This document shows positions 24,803 to 32,590 of a DNA stretch of 64,000 nucleotides, piece after piece. A program made the position numbers and the translations under genes. Source of the stretch: Alphaproteobacteria bacterium (GTDB taxonomy: Bacteria; Pseudomonadota; Alphaproteobacteria; Rhizobiales; Xanthobacteraceae); assembly GCA_037200445.1 (NCBI GenBank), contig JBBCGH010000001.1:5081162-5145161 (forward strand). Direction: 5' to 3'. The stretch's first letter is position 1; each line of letters begins with the position of its first letter. Below the pieces are notes generated by a model that had not been told where the DNA came from, made no database searches, and saw nothing but the letters and a program-made list of their open reading frames with translations.

Positions 24803-26989
24803 ATGACGACGGCGGCAGAGCTCGACACGGCGAGCGTCCAGAAACTCGAGGCCGAGCTCGATCCCGAAATGCGCTTCCGGCCGCTGCTTCCCGCAGCGAC
24901 CTCACTCGTTGCGTTCGCGCTGTTCGGCCTCTCCTGTTTCCACTACTACACGGCAGGCTTCGGTCTCCTGCCGGAGACGCTGCATCGTGGCATTCATATC
25001 TCTTGTGTCCTCGGGCTGATCTTCCTCGTCTTCTCGGCGCGTCAGAAGGGCAACGCCGCGGCGCCGAAAGCGTCGCTGTTCGCGCCGCTCGGCATCAGCG
25101 TCATCGACTGGCTCTGCTGCATCGCGGCGGTCGTCTCGAGCCTCTACGTCCCTTACGTTTTCCACGATCTCCAATTCCGCGTCGGCAATCCCGACCCGCT
25201 CGACTGGATCATGGGCACCGTGATGATCGTGGTGCTGCTGGAGGCGACGCGGCGCAGCGTCGGCTGGCCGCTGCCGGTGATCGCGATCGTGCTGATGATC
25301 TACGCGATTTGGGGCCGCAATCTGCCCGGCATCCTCGCGCACCCCGGCAACACCTGGAAAAGCGTCGTCAACCACCTCTACCTGACGAGCCAGGGTATCT
25401 ACGGGATCGCGCTCGGCGTCGTCGCCACCTACGTCTTTCACTATGTGCTGTTCGGCGTGCTCGCGACGCGCGTCGGGCTCGGGCGCTTCTTCATCGACAT
25501 CGCGACCGCGTTGACCGGCCGCTTCTCCGGCGGCCCCGCGAAAGTCTCAATCTTCGGCTCGGCGATGTTCGGCATGATCTCGGGCTCGTCGATCGCCAAC
25601 ACCGTGACGGTCGGCTCGCTCACCATTCCGGCGATGATCCGCATCGGCTATGCGCGCCATTTCGCCGGCGCCGTGGAGGCCGCGGCTGCAACCGGCGGCC
25701 AGATCACGCCGCCGATCATGGGCGCCGCCGCGTTCCTGATGGTCGAGTATCTGGCAGTCCCCTACCAGACGATCATCATCGCGGCGATCGTGCCGGCATT
25801 CATGCATTTCTTCGGCGTGTTCTGCCAGATTCACTTCGAGGCGAAGAAGCACGGCCTGCGCGGCCTGCCGCGATCCGAGTTGCCGGTTGCGCGCGAAGTC
25901 ATCCGCCGCGACTGGCCGACGGCGATGCCGCTCGCCGTGCTGCTGATGGTGCTGTTCTCGGACTTCACGCCGTATCTCGCGGCGTTCTGGGGCATCACCG
26001 GCTGCATCGTCCTCGGCCTGACGAACCGCAACCGGATCGTCGCGGTCGCGTTCGTCGCGGCCATTGCGCTCGCGATCTACTTCCAGATCCTGATCGAATG
26101 GGAGGGGCTCGGCCCGATCATCGCGGCCTCGATCGCGATCTCGGCCTGGCACGTGATCAAGGACGAGGCCGGCAAGGCGCGTCTCCTCGACATTCTCGAT
26201 GCCTTCGTGCTCGGCGCCAAGTACGCGATCAGCGTCGGCGCTGCGGCCGCGACCGTCGGCATCATCATCGGCGTGGTCACGCTCACCGGCGTCGGCTTCA
26301 AGCTCTCCACCATCATCACCGGCACCGCAGCGGACCTCGCAACACTGCTCGGCGGCTTCATGCCGGAGAGCCTGTTCGACGCGAAGGGCATGACGCTGTT
26401 CTTCACGCTGGTGATGACGGCGATCGTCTGCATCCTGCTCGGCTGCGGCGTGCCGACCACGCCGACCTACCTGATCATGGTGACGATCGCGGCGCCCGCG
26501 CTCGCCCTACTCGGCGTGCAGGCGCTCGTGGCGCACTTTTTCGTCTTCTATTACGGCGTGATCGCCGACATCACGCCGCCGGTGGCGCTCGCCGCCTACG
26601 CGGGCGCCAGCATGGCAGGCGCCGATCCTTTCAAGACCGGCAACACCGCCTTCCGGCTCGGGCTCGCCAAGGCGCTGGTGCCGTTCGTGTTCGTCTATTC
26701 GCCCTCGATGCTGCTCGTCACCAAGGGCTTCAACTGGCCCGAATTCTTCGAGACGACGGGCGGCTGTGTCATCGGCGTCGTGATGCTCGCCGCCGCGCTC
26801 ACCGGCTACGGCCTTGCCCGCATGCCAAACTGGGAGCGGCTCTGGCTTGGCTTCGCCTCGGTGCTGGTCATCTCGCCGAGCCGCACCGCGACGCTGATCG
26901 GGCTGGCGATGGGCGTGCCCGTGCTGGTGCGGCAGGTCGCGGCATGGCGCGCGGCAAGGGCGGGGGCGGTTGTTGAGAAGGCGATCTAG
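24803..26989 (+). CDS. TRAP transporter fused permease (DctQM type, TAXI)
   Basis: 728 aa; small (Q) and large (M) subunits are in one chain, as is normal for TAXI systems. After about 200 residues of N-terminal helices comes the conserved GSAMFGMISGSSIANTVTVG and GGQITPPIMGAAAFLMVEYL. The second half has GCGVPTTPTYLIMVTIAAPA and ADITPPVALAAYAGASMAGA, the two hairpins that form the substrate site. It is a sodium-coupled importer in the inner membrane. It follows the binding-protein gene by 22 bp and precedes a hydrolase gene by about 30 bp. Confidence 0.92.
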   Translation: MTTAAELDTASVQKLEAELDPEMRFRPLLPAATSLVAFALFGLSCFHYYTAGFGLLPETLHRGIHISCVLGLIFLVFSARQKGNAAAPKASLFAPLGISVIDWLCCIAAVVSSLYVPYVFHDLQFRVGNPDPLDWIMGTVMIVVLLEATRRSVGWPLPVIAIVLMIYAIWGRNLPGILAHPGNTWKSVVNHLYLTSQGIYGIALGVVATYVFHYVLFGVLATRVGLGRFFIDIATALTGRFSGGPAKVSIFGSAMFGMISGSSIANTVTVGSLTIPAMIRIGYARHFAGAVEAAAATGGQITPPIMGAAAFLMVEYLAVPYQTIIIAAIVPAFMHFFGVFCQIHFEAKKHGLRGLPRSELPVAREVIRRDWPTAMPLAVLLMVLFSDFTPYLAAFWGITGCIVLGLTNRNRIVAVAFVAAIALAIYFQILIEWEGLGPIIAASIAISAWHVIKDEAGKARLLDILDAFVLGAKYAISVGAAAATVGIIIGVVTLTGVGFKLSTIITGTAADLATLLGGFMPESLFDAKGMTLFFTLVMTAIVCILLGCGVPTTPTYLIMVTIAAPALALLGVQALVAHFFVFYYGVIADITPPVALAAYAGASMAGADPFKTGNTAFRLGLAKALVPFVFVYSPSMLLVTKGFNWPEFFETTGGCVIGVVMLAAALTGYGLARMPNWERLWLGFASVLVISPSRTATLIGLAMGVPVLVRQVAAWRAARAGAVVEKAI

Positions 26990-27019
26990 CGTCGGCGCGG
27001 ACAGCAGGAGGAGTTGCGC

Positions 27020-27865
27020 ATGCCCGAGGTCCGTCGCGCCGGAAAACCGACCCTGCACTATGCGCTTGACGACTACACCGACCCGTGGCGTGACGCGCCC
27101 TATCTCATCCTGCAGCACGGCTACGGCCGCTCGGGCCGCTTCTGGTACTCCTGGGTCCCGTATCTCAGCCGGTTCTACAAGGTCGTGCGCCCGGACCTTC
27201 GCGGGCTCGGCCGATCCCAGGTTCCGGACGACCTCGAAACCGGCCTGAGTGCCGAAGCTTATATCGACGATCTCCTCGCCATCATCGACACGCTCGGCGG
27301 CACGCCCATCCACTATTGCGGCGAGTCGCTCGGCGGGATTCTCGGCATGGTGCTGGCCGCACAGCATCCGCAGAAGCTGCGCACGCTCACCCTCGTCGCG
27401 GCCCCGCTGCTGATCAACAAGGATACGCAACGCGCGTTCGCATTCGGCCATCCGACATGGCAAGACGCCCTGAAACAGATGGGCTCGCGCCAATGGGCCG
27501 AGGCCGCGAACGCGGCGACGCGATTTCCGGACGGGACCGACCCCGGCCTGCTCGCCTGGTACGCGGACGAGATGGGCAAGTCATCGGTCGACGTTTTGAT
27601 CCGCATGTCGCGCATCGCCTCGACGGCCGACGCGACGCCCTATCTCGACCGCATCACCACCCCGACGCTCGGCCTCTATCCGGCAGTTGCGCCAGTGACG
27701 ATCCAGTCGCAGGAGCGGACATTGAAAGAGCGGATCCGTTCGCTCAAGATCGTCCACGTTCCGTCGCGGCATCATACGATCCAGAACATCATGCCGGCGA
27801 CGCTCGCCAAGGAAGTTCTGCACTTTGCGGCCCAGCACGACGGAATCGCGGCCCACGAGCCATAA
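27020..27865 (+). CDS. Alpha/beta-hydrolase fold enzyme
   Basis: 281 aa from the ATG at 27020, 6 bp after AGGAGGAG; the TTG at 27014 is too close to it. LQHGYGRSGRFW gives the oxyanion HG, CGESLGG the nucleophile elbow with Ser103, and the catalytic His is in SRHHTIQN near residue 250. This is the layout of 3-oxoadipate enol-lactonase-like and related lactonases/esterases. It is in a run with TAXI/TRAP genes upstream and a Bug-type binding protein downstream, so it likely acts on the imported compound. Substrate unknown. Confidence 0.85.
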   Translation: MPEVRRAGKPTLHYALDDYTDPWRDAPYLILQHGYGRSGRFWYSWVPYLSRFYKVVRPDLRGLGRSQVPDDLETGLSAEAYIDDLLAIIDTLGGTPIHYCGESLGGILGMVLAAQHPQKLRTLTLVAAPLLINKDTQRAFAFGHPTWQDALKQMGSRQWAEAANAATRFPDGTDPGLLAWYADEMGKSSVDVLIRMSRIASTADATPYLDRITTPTLGLYPAVAPVTIQSQERTLKERIRSLKIVHVPSRHHTIQNIMPATLAKEVLHFAAQHDGIAAHEP

Positions 27866-27892
27866 TCAGCGTTACCAACCCGGAGAAGAATG

Positions 27893-28867
27893 ATGGACCG
27901 CTGGGTTTCGCGTTTGCTGTTGGCGTTTCTTCTTGCGGCGTTTGTGGCACCGCCCGCAGGCCGGGCGCAAACCTATCCGAACCGGCCGGTGCGCCTCGTC
28001 GTGCCGTTCCCGCCGGGCGGGCCCGCCGACGCGCTCGGCCGCGCGCTCGCCGACCAGCTCAACAGGATGTGGGGCCAGCCGGTGATCATCGAGAACCGTG
28101 GCGGCGCCGGCGGCAACCTCGGCGCGGAGGTGGTCGCGCGCGCCGCGCCGGACGGCTACACGCTGCTGCTCAACGCATCGAGCCATGTCATCAACGCGAG
28201 CCTGTACGACAAGCTGCCCTACGATCCGATCAGGGACTTCACGCCGGTCTCGGAGGTGGCGTCCTACATGCTGGTGCTGGTCGTGCATCCTTCATTGCCG
28301 GCGACGTCCGTGAAGGATTTCGTCGTCGCCGCTACGGCCAAGCCGGACGGGCTGTCCGTCGCGAATGCGGGTCTCGGCACCCCGACGCATCTTGCCGCCG
28401 TGCTGTTCGCGCAGGCATCGGGCGCCAATCTGATCCACGTCCCGTATCGTGGCGCGGCGCCCGCGAGCACCGACCTGATCGCCGGCCAGGTGCCGGCGAT
28501 GTTCAACAATCCGGTCAATGCCGTCCCGCAGGTGAAGTCGGGCAATCTGCGCGCGCTCGCCGTGACGGGCGCGAAGCGTCTCTCGCTGCTGCCCGACGTT
28601 CCGACGATCGCCGAGTCCGGCTATCCGGGATTCGAAACGCGGACCTGGTACGGCCTGTTCGGCCCAGCTGGGATGCCGGCCGACATCGTGCGCAAGCTAT
28701 ATGCCGACACCGATAAAGTAATGCGCATGCCGGAGGTCGCCAACAACCTGATCGCGCAAGGGTGGGACATCGCGGTGAGTCCGCCCGATCAGTTCTCCAT
28801 CGTGCTGCAAGCGGAGTTGGACCGCTGGTCCGCCGTCGTGAAGCGCGCCGGCATCAAGGCGAACTGA
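27893..28867 (+). CDS. Tripartite tricarboxylate transporter (Bug-type) binding protein
   Basis: 324 aa from the second of two adjacent ATGs, which has the better distance to GGAGAAG. A Sec signal peptide (LLLAFLLAAFVAPPAGRAQ) precedes YPNRPVRLVVPFPPGGPADA, the Bug-family ligand loop. VIIENRGGAGGNLGAEVVAR, APDGYTLL, HVPYRGAAPA and AVTGAKRLSLLPDVPTIAES are the expected blocks. It binds a carboxylate in the periplasm. No TctA/TctB permease is present here, which is usual for the many orphan Bug proteins in this group. The next gene begins 1 bp after its stop. Confidence 0.93.
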   Translation: MDRWVSRLLLAFLLAAFVAPPAGRAQTYPNRPVRLVVPFPPGGPADALGRALADQLNRMWGQPVIIENRGGAGGNLGAEVVARAAPDGYTLLLNASSHVINASLYDKLPYDPIRDFTPVSEVASYMLVLVVHPSLPATSVKDFVVAATAKPDGLSVANAGLGTPTHLAAVLFAQASGANLIHVPYRGAAPASTDLIAGQVPAMFNNPVNAVPQVKSGNLRALAVTGAKRLSLLPDVPTIAESGYPGFETRTWYGLFGPAGMPADIVRKLYADTDKVMRMPEVANNLIAQGWDIAVSPPDQFSIVLQAELDRWSAVVKRAGIKAN

Positions 28868-28868
28868 C

Positions 28869-29660
28869 ATGGACCTCGGCATCAAAGGCAGGCGCGCGCT
28901 CGTCACCGGCGCAAGCCTCGGCATCGGCCGCGCGGTCGCCGAAGAACTCGCGCGCGAGGGATGCGACGTCGCGCTTGTTGCGCGAACCGAAGAGACGTTG
29001 CGGCAGGCTGCCGTTGAGATCGCGCGCACGACCAATCGGCGAATCGTCGCCGTGCCGGCGGATGCCTCGCTCCCCGACACCATCCCGGATGCGGTGCGGC
29101 AGGCGACCGAGGGGCTCGGCGGACCGATCGACATCCTGGTGAACAACGCGGGCTCGACCCCCGAGGACGGCATCGACCGCGTCGACTTCGCCAAGTGGCA
29201 GTACTCGGTCTCGCTGAAGCAGTTCGGCTATGTGCGCTTTGCGCAGCTCGTGCTGCCGGCGATGCGCGCGCAGAAGTGGGGGCGGATCGTCAACGTGATC
29301 GGACGCTCGGGTCACCAGCCGCGGCCGGTCTACCTCGCGGGCGGCGCCGTGAATGCGGGACTGTTGAGCTTCACCAAGGGACTGGCTGAGGACTGCGCGA
29401 AGGACAACGTGCTCGTCACCGGCGTCAATCCGGGGCCGATCGATACGCCGCGTTGGCAAAGCCTGCGCGAGGCCGCCGTGCGCACGCGTGGTGTGACAGC
29501 GGAGCAGTACGACAGCCGCGCCATTGCGAGCGTCCCGCTCGGCCGTCTCGGCACTTCCGAGGAGGTCGCGGCCGTGATCGTGTTTCTCTGCTCCGAGCGC
29601 GCCAGTTACGTTGCCGGCGAGATCGTCAACGTCGACGGCGGCGGCACGCGCAATATTTAG
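28869..29660 (+). CDS. Short-chain dehydrogenase/reductase-like protein lacking the Ser/Lys pair
   Basis: 263 aa, Rossmann fold with TGASLGIG (13-20) and NNAG (92-95). The active-site region reads VNVIGRSGHQPRPVYLAGGA: Tyr155 is present, but the lysine of YxxxK is Gly159, and the serine before it is also replaced (around I144-G145). C-terminal NPGPIDTPRW and YVAGEIVNVDGGGT are normal. Cofactor binding is likely; catalysis, if any, must differ from standard SDRs. It follows the Bug-type gene directly and its stop codon overlaps that of the convergent ATC-hydrolase-like gene. Confidence 0.82.
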   Translation: MDLGIKGRRALVTGASLGIGRAVAEELAREGCDVALVARTEETLRQAAVEIARTTNRRIVAVPADASLPDTIPDAVRQATEGLGGPIDILVNNAGSTPEDGIDRVDFAKWQYSVSLKQFGYVRFAQLVLPAMRAQKWGRIVNVIGRSGHQPRPVYLAGGAVNAGLLSFTKGLAEDCAKDNVLVTGVNPGPIDTPRWQSLREAAVRTRGVTAEQYDSRAIASVPLGRLGTSEEVAAVIVFLCSERASYVAGEIVNVDGGGTRNI

Positions 29661-30349
29661 GTTGGCCCGGCCCCTTCCTTCGGCGGCGTCGAGGTGAAGC
29701 GGAAATTGCAGTGCGTCGCGCCGCCCGCCAGCGTTTGCGTGCGCTCGAGCTTGATGCCACGCGTCTCGTAGGCCACGAAATCAAGCCCGCAGATATTCGG
29801 CAGAATGTCCTTGTCACCGTGCTCCGCCGCGAACTTGCAGAAGCCGCAGGCGCGATAGTTGATGCCGAACTCAAAGCGGTCGCCGGGTCCAGGTTCAACG
29901 AAATCGTAGACGAAATCCCCCGGATATTTTTGCTCATGGCTCAACGCGGCCTGCTCGCGCACCAACGCCTTGTTCTCTGCTGACATGAACTGACGGCCTG
30001 CCTTCCGGCGCTCGGCCTCAGGCATCGTCAGCAATTGCGCCTTGTAGGTCTCCACCTCGATATCGCCGATGACCTTCGTGGGCAGGCCTTTTCTGCTGAG
30101 CACGCGGCCGATCGCCATGAAGCCCAGCAGCCGCATGAAGAAGTCCGACATCCGGCTTTCCGAACCGCCGACGTAAAGCATCTGGTGAAGGACGACCTCA
30201 AACTCGTCCATCATCTCTTGCTTGACCGCCGCGGTGTCGATGACGTTGAGGTGCTCGCGCAGCAGGGGCTCCGCCAGATCGATGCGCTGACGCATCGCGG
30301 CTTCCATTTCGGCGCGATGGGCCTCGTAGAAAGGATGCAGTTCCGCCAT
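29657..30349 (-). CDS. L-2-amino-thiazoline-4-carboxylate hydrolase-like protein
   Basis: 230 aa from MAELHPFYEAHR, with AGGGG upstream. The C-terminal block YRACGFCKFAAEHGDKDILP, then NICGLD and THCNFRF, with C168, C171, H177, C187 and C214, matches the ATC hydrolase family (PF14196 as I recall it), which opens a thiazoline ring to give cysteine derivatives; many family members have other or unknown roles. The N-terminal half is helical. It is probably cytoplasmic. It is transcribed with the dienoyl-CoA reductase-like SDR, 17 bp apart, and its stop overlaps the stop of the SDR on the other strand. Confidence 0.8.
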   Translation of the reverse strand: MAELHPFYEAHRAEMEAAMRQRIDLAEPLLREHLNVIDTAAVKQEMMDEFEVVLHQMLYVGGSESRMSDFFMRLLGFMAIGRVLSRKGLPTKVIGDIEVETYKAQLLTMPEAERRKAGRQFMSAENKALVREQAALSHEQKYPGDFVYDFVEPGPGDRFEFGINYRACGFCKFAAEHGDKDILPNICGLDFVAYETRGIKLERTQTLAGGATHCNFRFTSTPPKEGAGPT

Positions 30350-30366
30350 TGATGAACCCCTGCCCG

Positions 30367-31242
30367 CTACGCGCCGCGCGCCTTGCGATCCTGGTTGTTC
30401 ACCACGCGGATCGCCTCGCGCGCCGCCTGCCACTGCTCGTCGCCCCATTCGCGCAGGTCGTAGAAGCCGCCGGCCGAGACGAGGTGCTGCGCCCCGTCGA
30501 CCGTGATGGTCTCGCCGCTGAGCCATTCGCAGCCGGGCGCGAGCAGGAAGGTGGCGAGATTCTGCAGCTCCGACATATCCCCGACGCGGCCCATCGGGTT
30601 GACCGCCTTGGTGCGCGCGGCGGGCTCCTCGCCGGGACGCAGGCGCTTGCCGGCGCCTTCGGTCGGAAACACGCCGGGCGCGATCGCGTTGAGGCGGATG
30701 CCGTAGCGGCCCCACTCGACCGCGAGCGAGCGCGTCATGGTGGCGATCGCGGCCTTGCTCATCGCTGACGGCACCACATAGGGCCCGGCGTTGAACACCC
30801 ACGTCACGATGATCGACACCACGCTGCCCTTGTGCTTGCCGGCAATCCAGCGCTTGCCGACCGCATGCGTGACGTAGAACGTTCCGTGCATCACGATGTT
30901 GGCGACCGCGTCGAAGCCTTTGGAGGACAAGTCTTCCGTCCGCGAGATGAAGTTGCCGGCCGCATTATTGACGAGCCCGGTGAGCGGGCCGGAGCGGAAA
31001 ATATCCTCGATCATCTCGTCCACGGCCGCCGGATTGCGGATGTCGACGCCGTAGCTCGTGACCTGCCCGCCGGTCTTGTCGGCGAGCTCGAAGGCGGTCG
31101 CGTCGCACACCGACTTGCGGCGCCCGCAGATGAACACCTCGGCGCCGAGTTCCAGGAACTTCGCCGCCATCTCCTTGCCGAGCCCGGTGCCGCCGCCGGT
31201 CACCAGGATGCGTTGCGATTTGAGGATGCCATCCTTGAACAC
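30367..31242 (-). CDS. SDR of the 2,4-dienoyl-CoA reductase type
   Basis: 291 aa from the GTG at 31242, 7 bp after GGGAG; the longer frame upstream is antisense to the next gene. TGGGTGLG (15-22) binds NADP(H). GLVNNAAGNF, then YVVPSAMSKAAIATMTRSLA with Lys163 and EWGRYGIRLNAIAPG, resemble animal peroxisomal/mitochondrial 2,4-dienoyl-CoA reductases, where the Lys lies in the same VVPSA motif. The Tyr expected 15 residues before the Lys appears to be Trp148, so chemistry may vary. A role in acyl-CoA degradation is likely. It shares an operon with the ATC-hydrolase-like gene. Confidence 0.85.
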   Translation of the reverse strand: MFKDGILKSQRILVTGGGTGLGKEMAAKFLELGAEVFICGRRKSVCDATAFELADKTGGQVTSYGVDIRNPAAVDEMIEDIFRSGPLTGLVNNAAGNFISRTEDLSSKGFDAVANIVMHGTFYVTHAVGKRWIAGKHKGSVVSIIVTWVFNAGPYVVPSAMSKAAIATMTRSLAVEWGRYGIRLNAIAPGVFPTEGAGKRLRPGEEPAARTKAVNPMGRVGDMSELQNLATFLLAPGCEWLSGETITVDGAQHLVSAGGFYDLREWGDEQWQAAREAIRVVNNQDRKARGA

Positions 31243-31323
31243 GGGCCGCTCCCTGTCCGCGATGCTTTCTGCCAGTATCGGGGGAAATGCGGGCGAGGCA
31301 AAGCCCGGCTCGGGAGGACCCCC

Positions 31324-32088
31324 ATGGCTTCGGTGCTCGATCGCTTTCGGCTCGACGGAAAGGTCGCGCTGATCACCGGCGGTGCGCGCGGCATCGGCCG
31401 GGCGACGGCGGAAGCCTTCGTGGCGGCGGGCGCACGCGCCGTTCTGCTCGACCGCGATGCCGACGAGGCGCAGCGCGTCGCGGGCGGTCTCGGGAATGCC
31501 GAGGCGCATGCGCTCGACGTGACCAGCGAGACTGCGGTGGACGGCCTGATCGACACGCTCGCGGCGCGCTTGGGCCGCATCGATATTCTGGTGAACAGTG
31601 CCGGCGCGTCGATCCGCAAGCCGACGACCGAGCTCTCCAAGGCTGAATGGGACGCGGTGATCGCGGTCAATCAGACGGCGATCTTCCTGTGCTCGCGCGC
31701 GGCGTCACGTCACATGCTCGGACGAAAGAGCGGCGCGATCGTGAACCTCGCCTCGATCATGGGCGTTTCGGGCGGCGGGCTCTATCCGAACGTGTCGTAT
31801 CAGGCGAGCAAGGGCGCGGTCGTCAACATGACGCGCGCGATGGCCATCGAGTGGGCAAAGGAGGGCATCCGCGTCAACGCGGTCGCGCCCGCCTGGGTGC
31901 GCACCGGCTTCATCGCGCCGGTGCTGGCGAGGCCGGAGCTGGTGAGCGCCATCGAAGCCGTGACACCGATGGGCCGGCTGGTCGAGCCCGACGAAGTCGC
32001 CGCCGCGATCCTGTTTCTCGCGAGCCCGGCGGCCTCGATGACCACCGGGCATATCCTCGCGATCGACGGCGGGTATCTCGCGCAATGA
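31324..32088 (+). CDS. Short-chain dehydrogenase/reductase
   Basis: 254 aa, GGGAGGA 5-6 bp before the ATG. It has all SDR landmarks: TGGARGIG (18-25), NSAG (91-94), and the triad Ser144, Tyr159, Lys163 (SYQASKGAVVNMTRAMAIEW). GHILAIDGGYLAQ closes the fold. It is typical of NAD(P)-linked sugar, gluconate or 3-oxoacyl reductases. It is divergent from the dienoyl-CoA reductase-like gene, sharing an 81-bp promoter region. A dispersed palindrome follows the stop immediately. Confidence 0.9.
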   Translation: MASVLDRFRLDGKVALITGGARGIGRATAEAFVAAGARAVLLDRDADEAQRVAGGLGNAEAHALDVTSETAVDGLIDTLAARLGRIDILVNSAGASIRKPTTELSKAEWDAVIAVNQTAIFLCSRAASRHMLGRKSGAIVNLASIMGVSGGGLYPNVSYQASKGAVVNMTRAMAIEWAKEGIRVNAVAPAWVRTGFIAPVLARPELVSAIEAVTPMGRLVEPDEVAAAILFLASPAASMTTGHILAIDGGYLAQ

Positions 32089-32135
32089 GCATCATCCCGA
32101 AAAGTGGGAACCGGCTTTCGGAAAAAGATGATGCG
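32089..32135. repeat. Convergent-junction palindrome, copy 3
   Basis: Outer arms GCATCAT (32089-32095) and ATGATGC (32129-32135); inner arms CCGAAA (32097-32102) and TTTCGG (32117-32122) around AGTGGGAACCGGC. It fills the 56-bp gap between the SDR (+) and the RidA gene (-). The core matches copies at 8368-8411 and 21612-21660 while the outer arms differ but remain complementary. Confidence 0.8.
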
Positions 32136-32144
32136 CAATAAAAG

Positions 32145-32534
32145 CTACAGCGAGGCAATTGCCTCGATCTCGAACAGCGCACCCGGCCGGGCGAGCGCCG
32201 GCACGCCGACCGCCGTGCTCGCCGGCGGCGCCGCCATGTTGAGATACTGATCGCGCACCTCACGGAACGTGCCGATGTTCGCCGGAATGTCGACGAGGTA
32301 ATTGTTGATCTTCACCACGTCCTTGAAGCTCGCGCCGACCGCGGCGAGTGCGTTCTTCAGGTTCTCGAACGCCTGCACGGTCTGGCCGCGGAAGTCCTCG
32401 GGCAATTTGCCGTCGACCGTGAAGCCGAGCTGCCCGGCGATGTAGATCATGCGGGCAGGCCCCGCGATCTCGATCACATGCGTGTAGCCCGGCGGCTTGG
32501 AAATGGTCGGCGGATTGATGAAGCGCGGCGCCAT
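32145..32534 (-). CDS. RidA/YjgF-family protein
   Basis: 129 aa from MAPRFINPPT with GGGAGGA 5-6 bp upstream. The motifs IYIAGQLGFTVDGK, GQTVQAFENLKNALAAVGAS and ASTAVGVPALARPGALFEIE are the Rid family core; the arginine in LARPGALFEIEA is the residue that contacts the carboxylate of enamine/imine intermediates. Such proteins trimerise and hydrolyse reactive enamines or act in degradation pathways. It is downstream of the RND pair on the same strand (57 bp) but by function fits the neighbouring catabolic genes. Confidence 0.9.
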   Translation of the reverse strand: MAPRFINPPTISKPPGYTHVIEIAGPARMIYIAGQLGFTVDGKLPEDFRGQTVQAFENLKNALAAVGASFKDVVKINNYLVDIPANIGTFREVRDQYLNMAAPPASTAVGVPALARPGALFEIEAIASL

Positions 32535-32590
32535 GAGGTCCTCCCGTTTTGGCGATTGTCCGAACAGGAGACCACAATAGCACGCCAATG

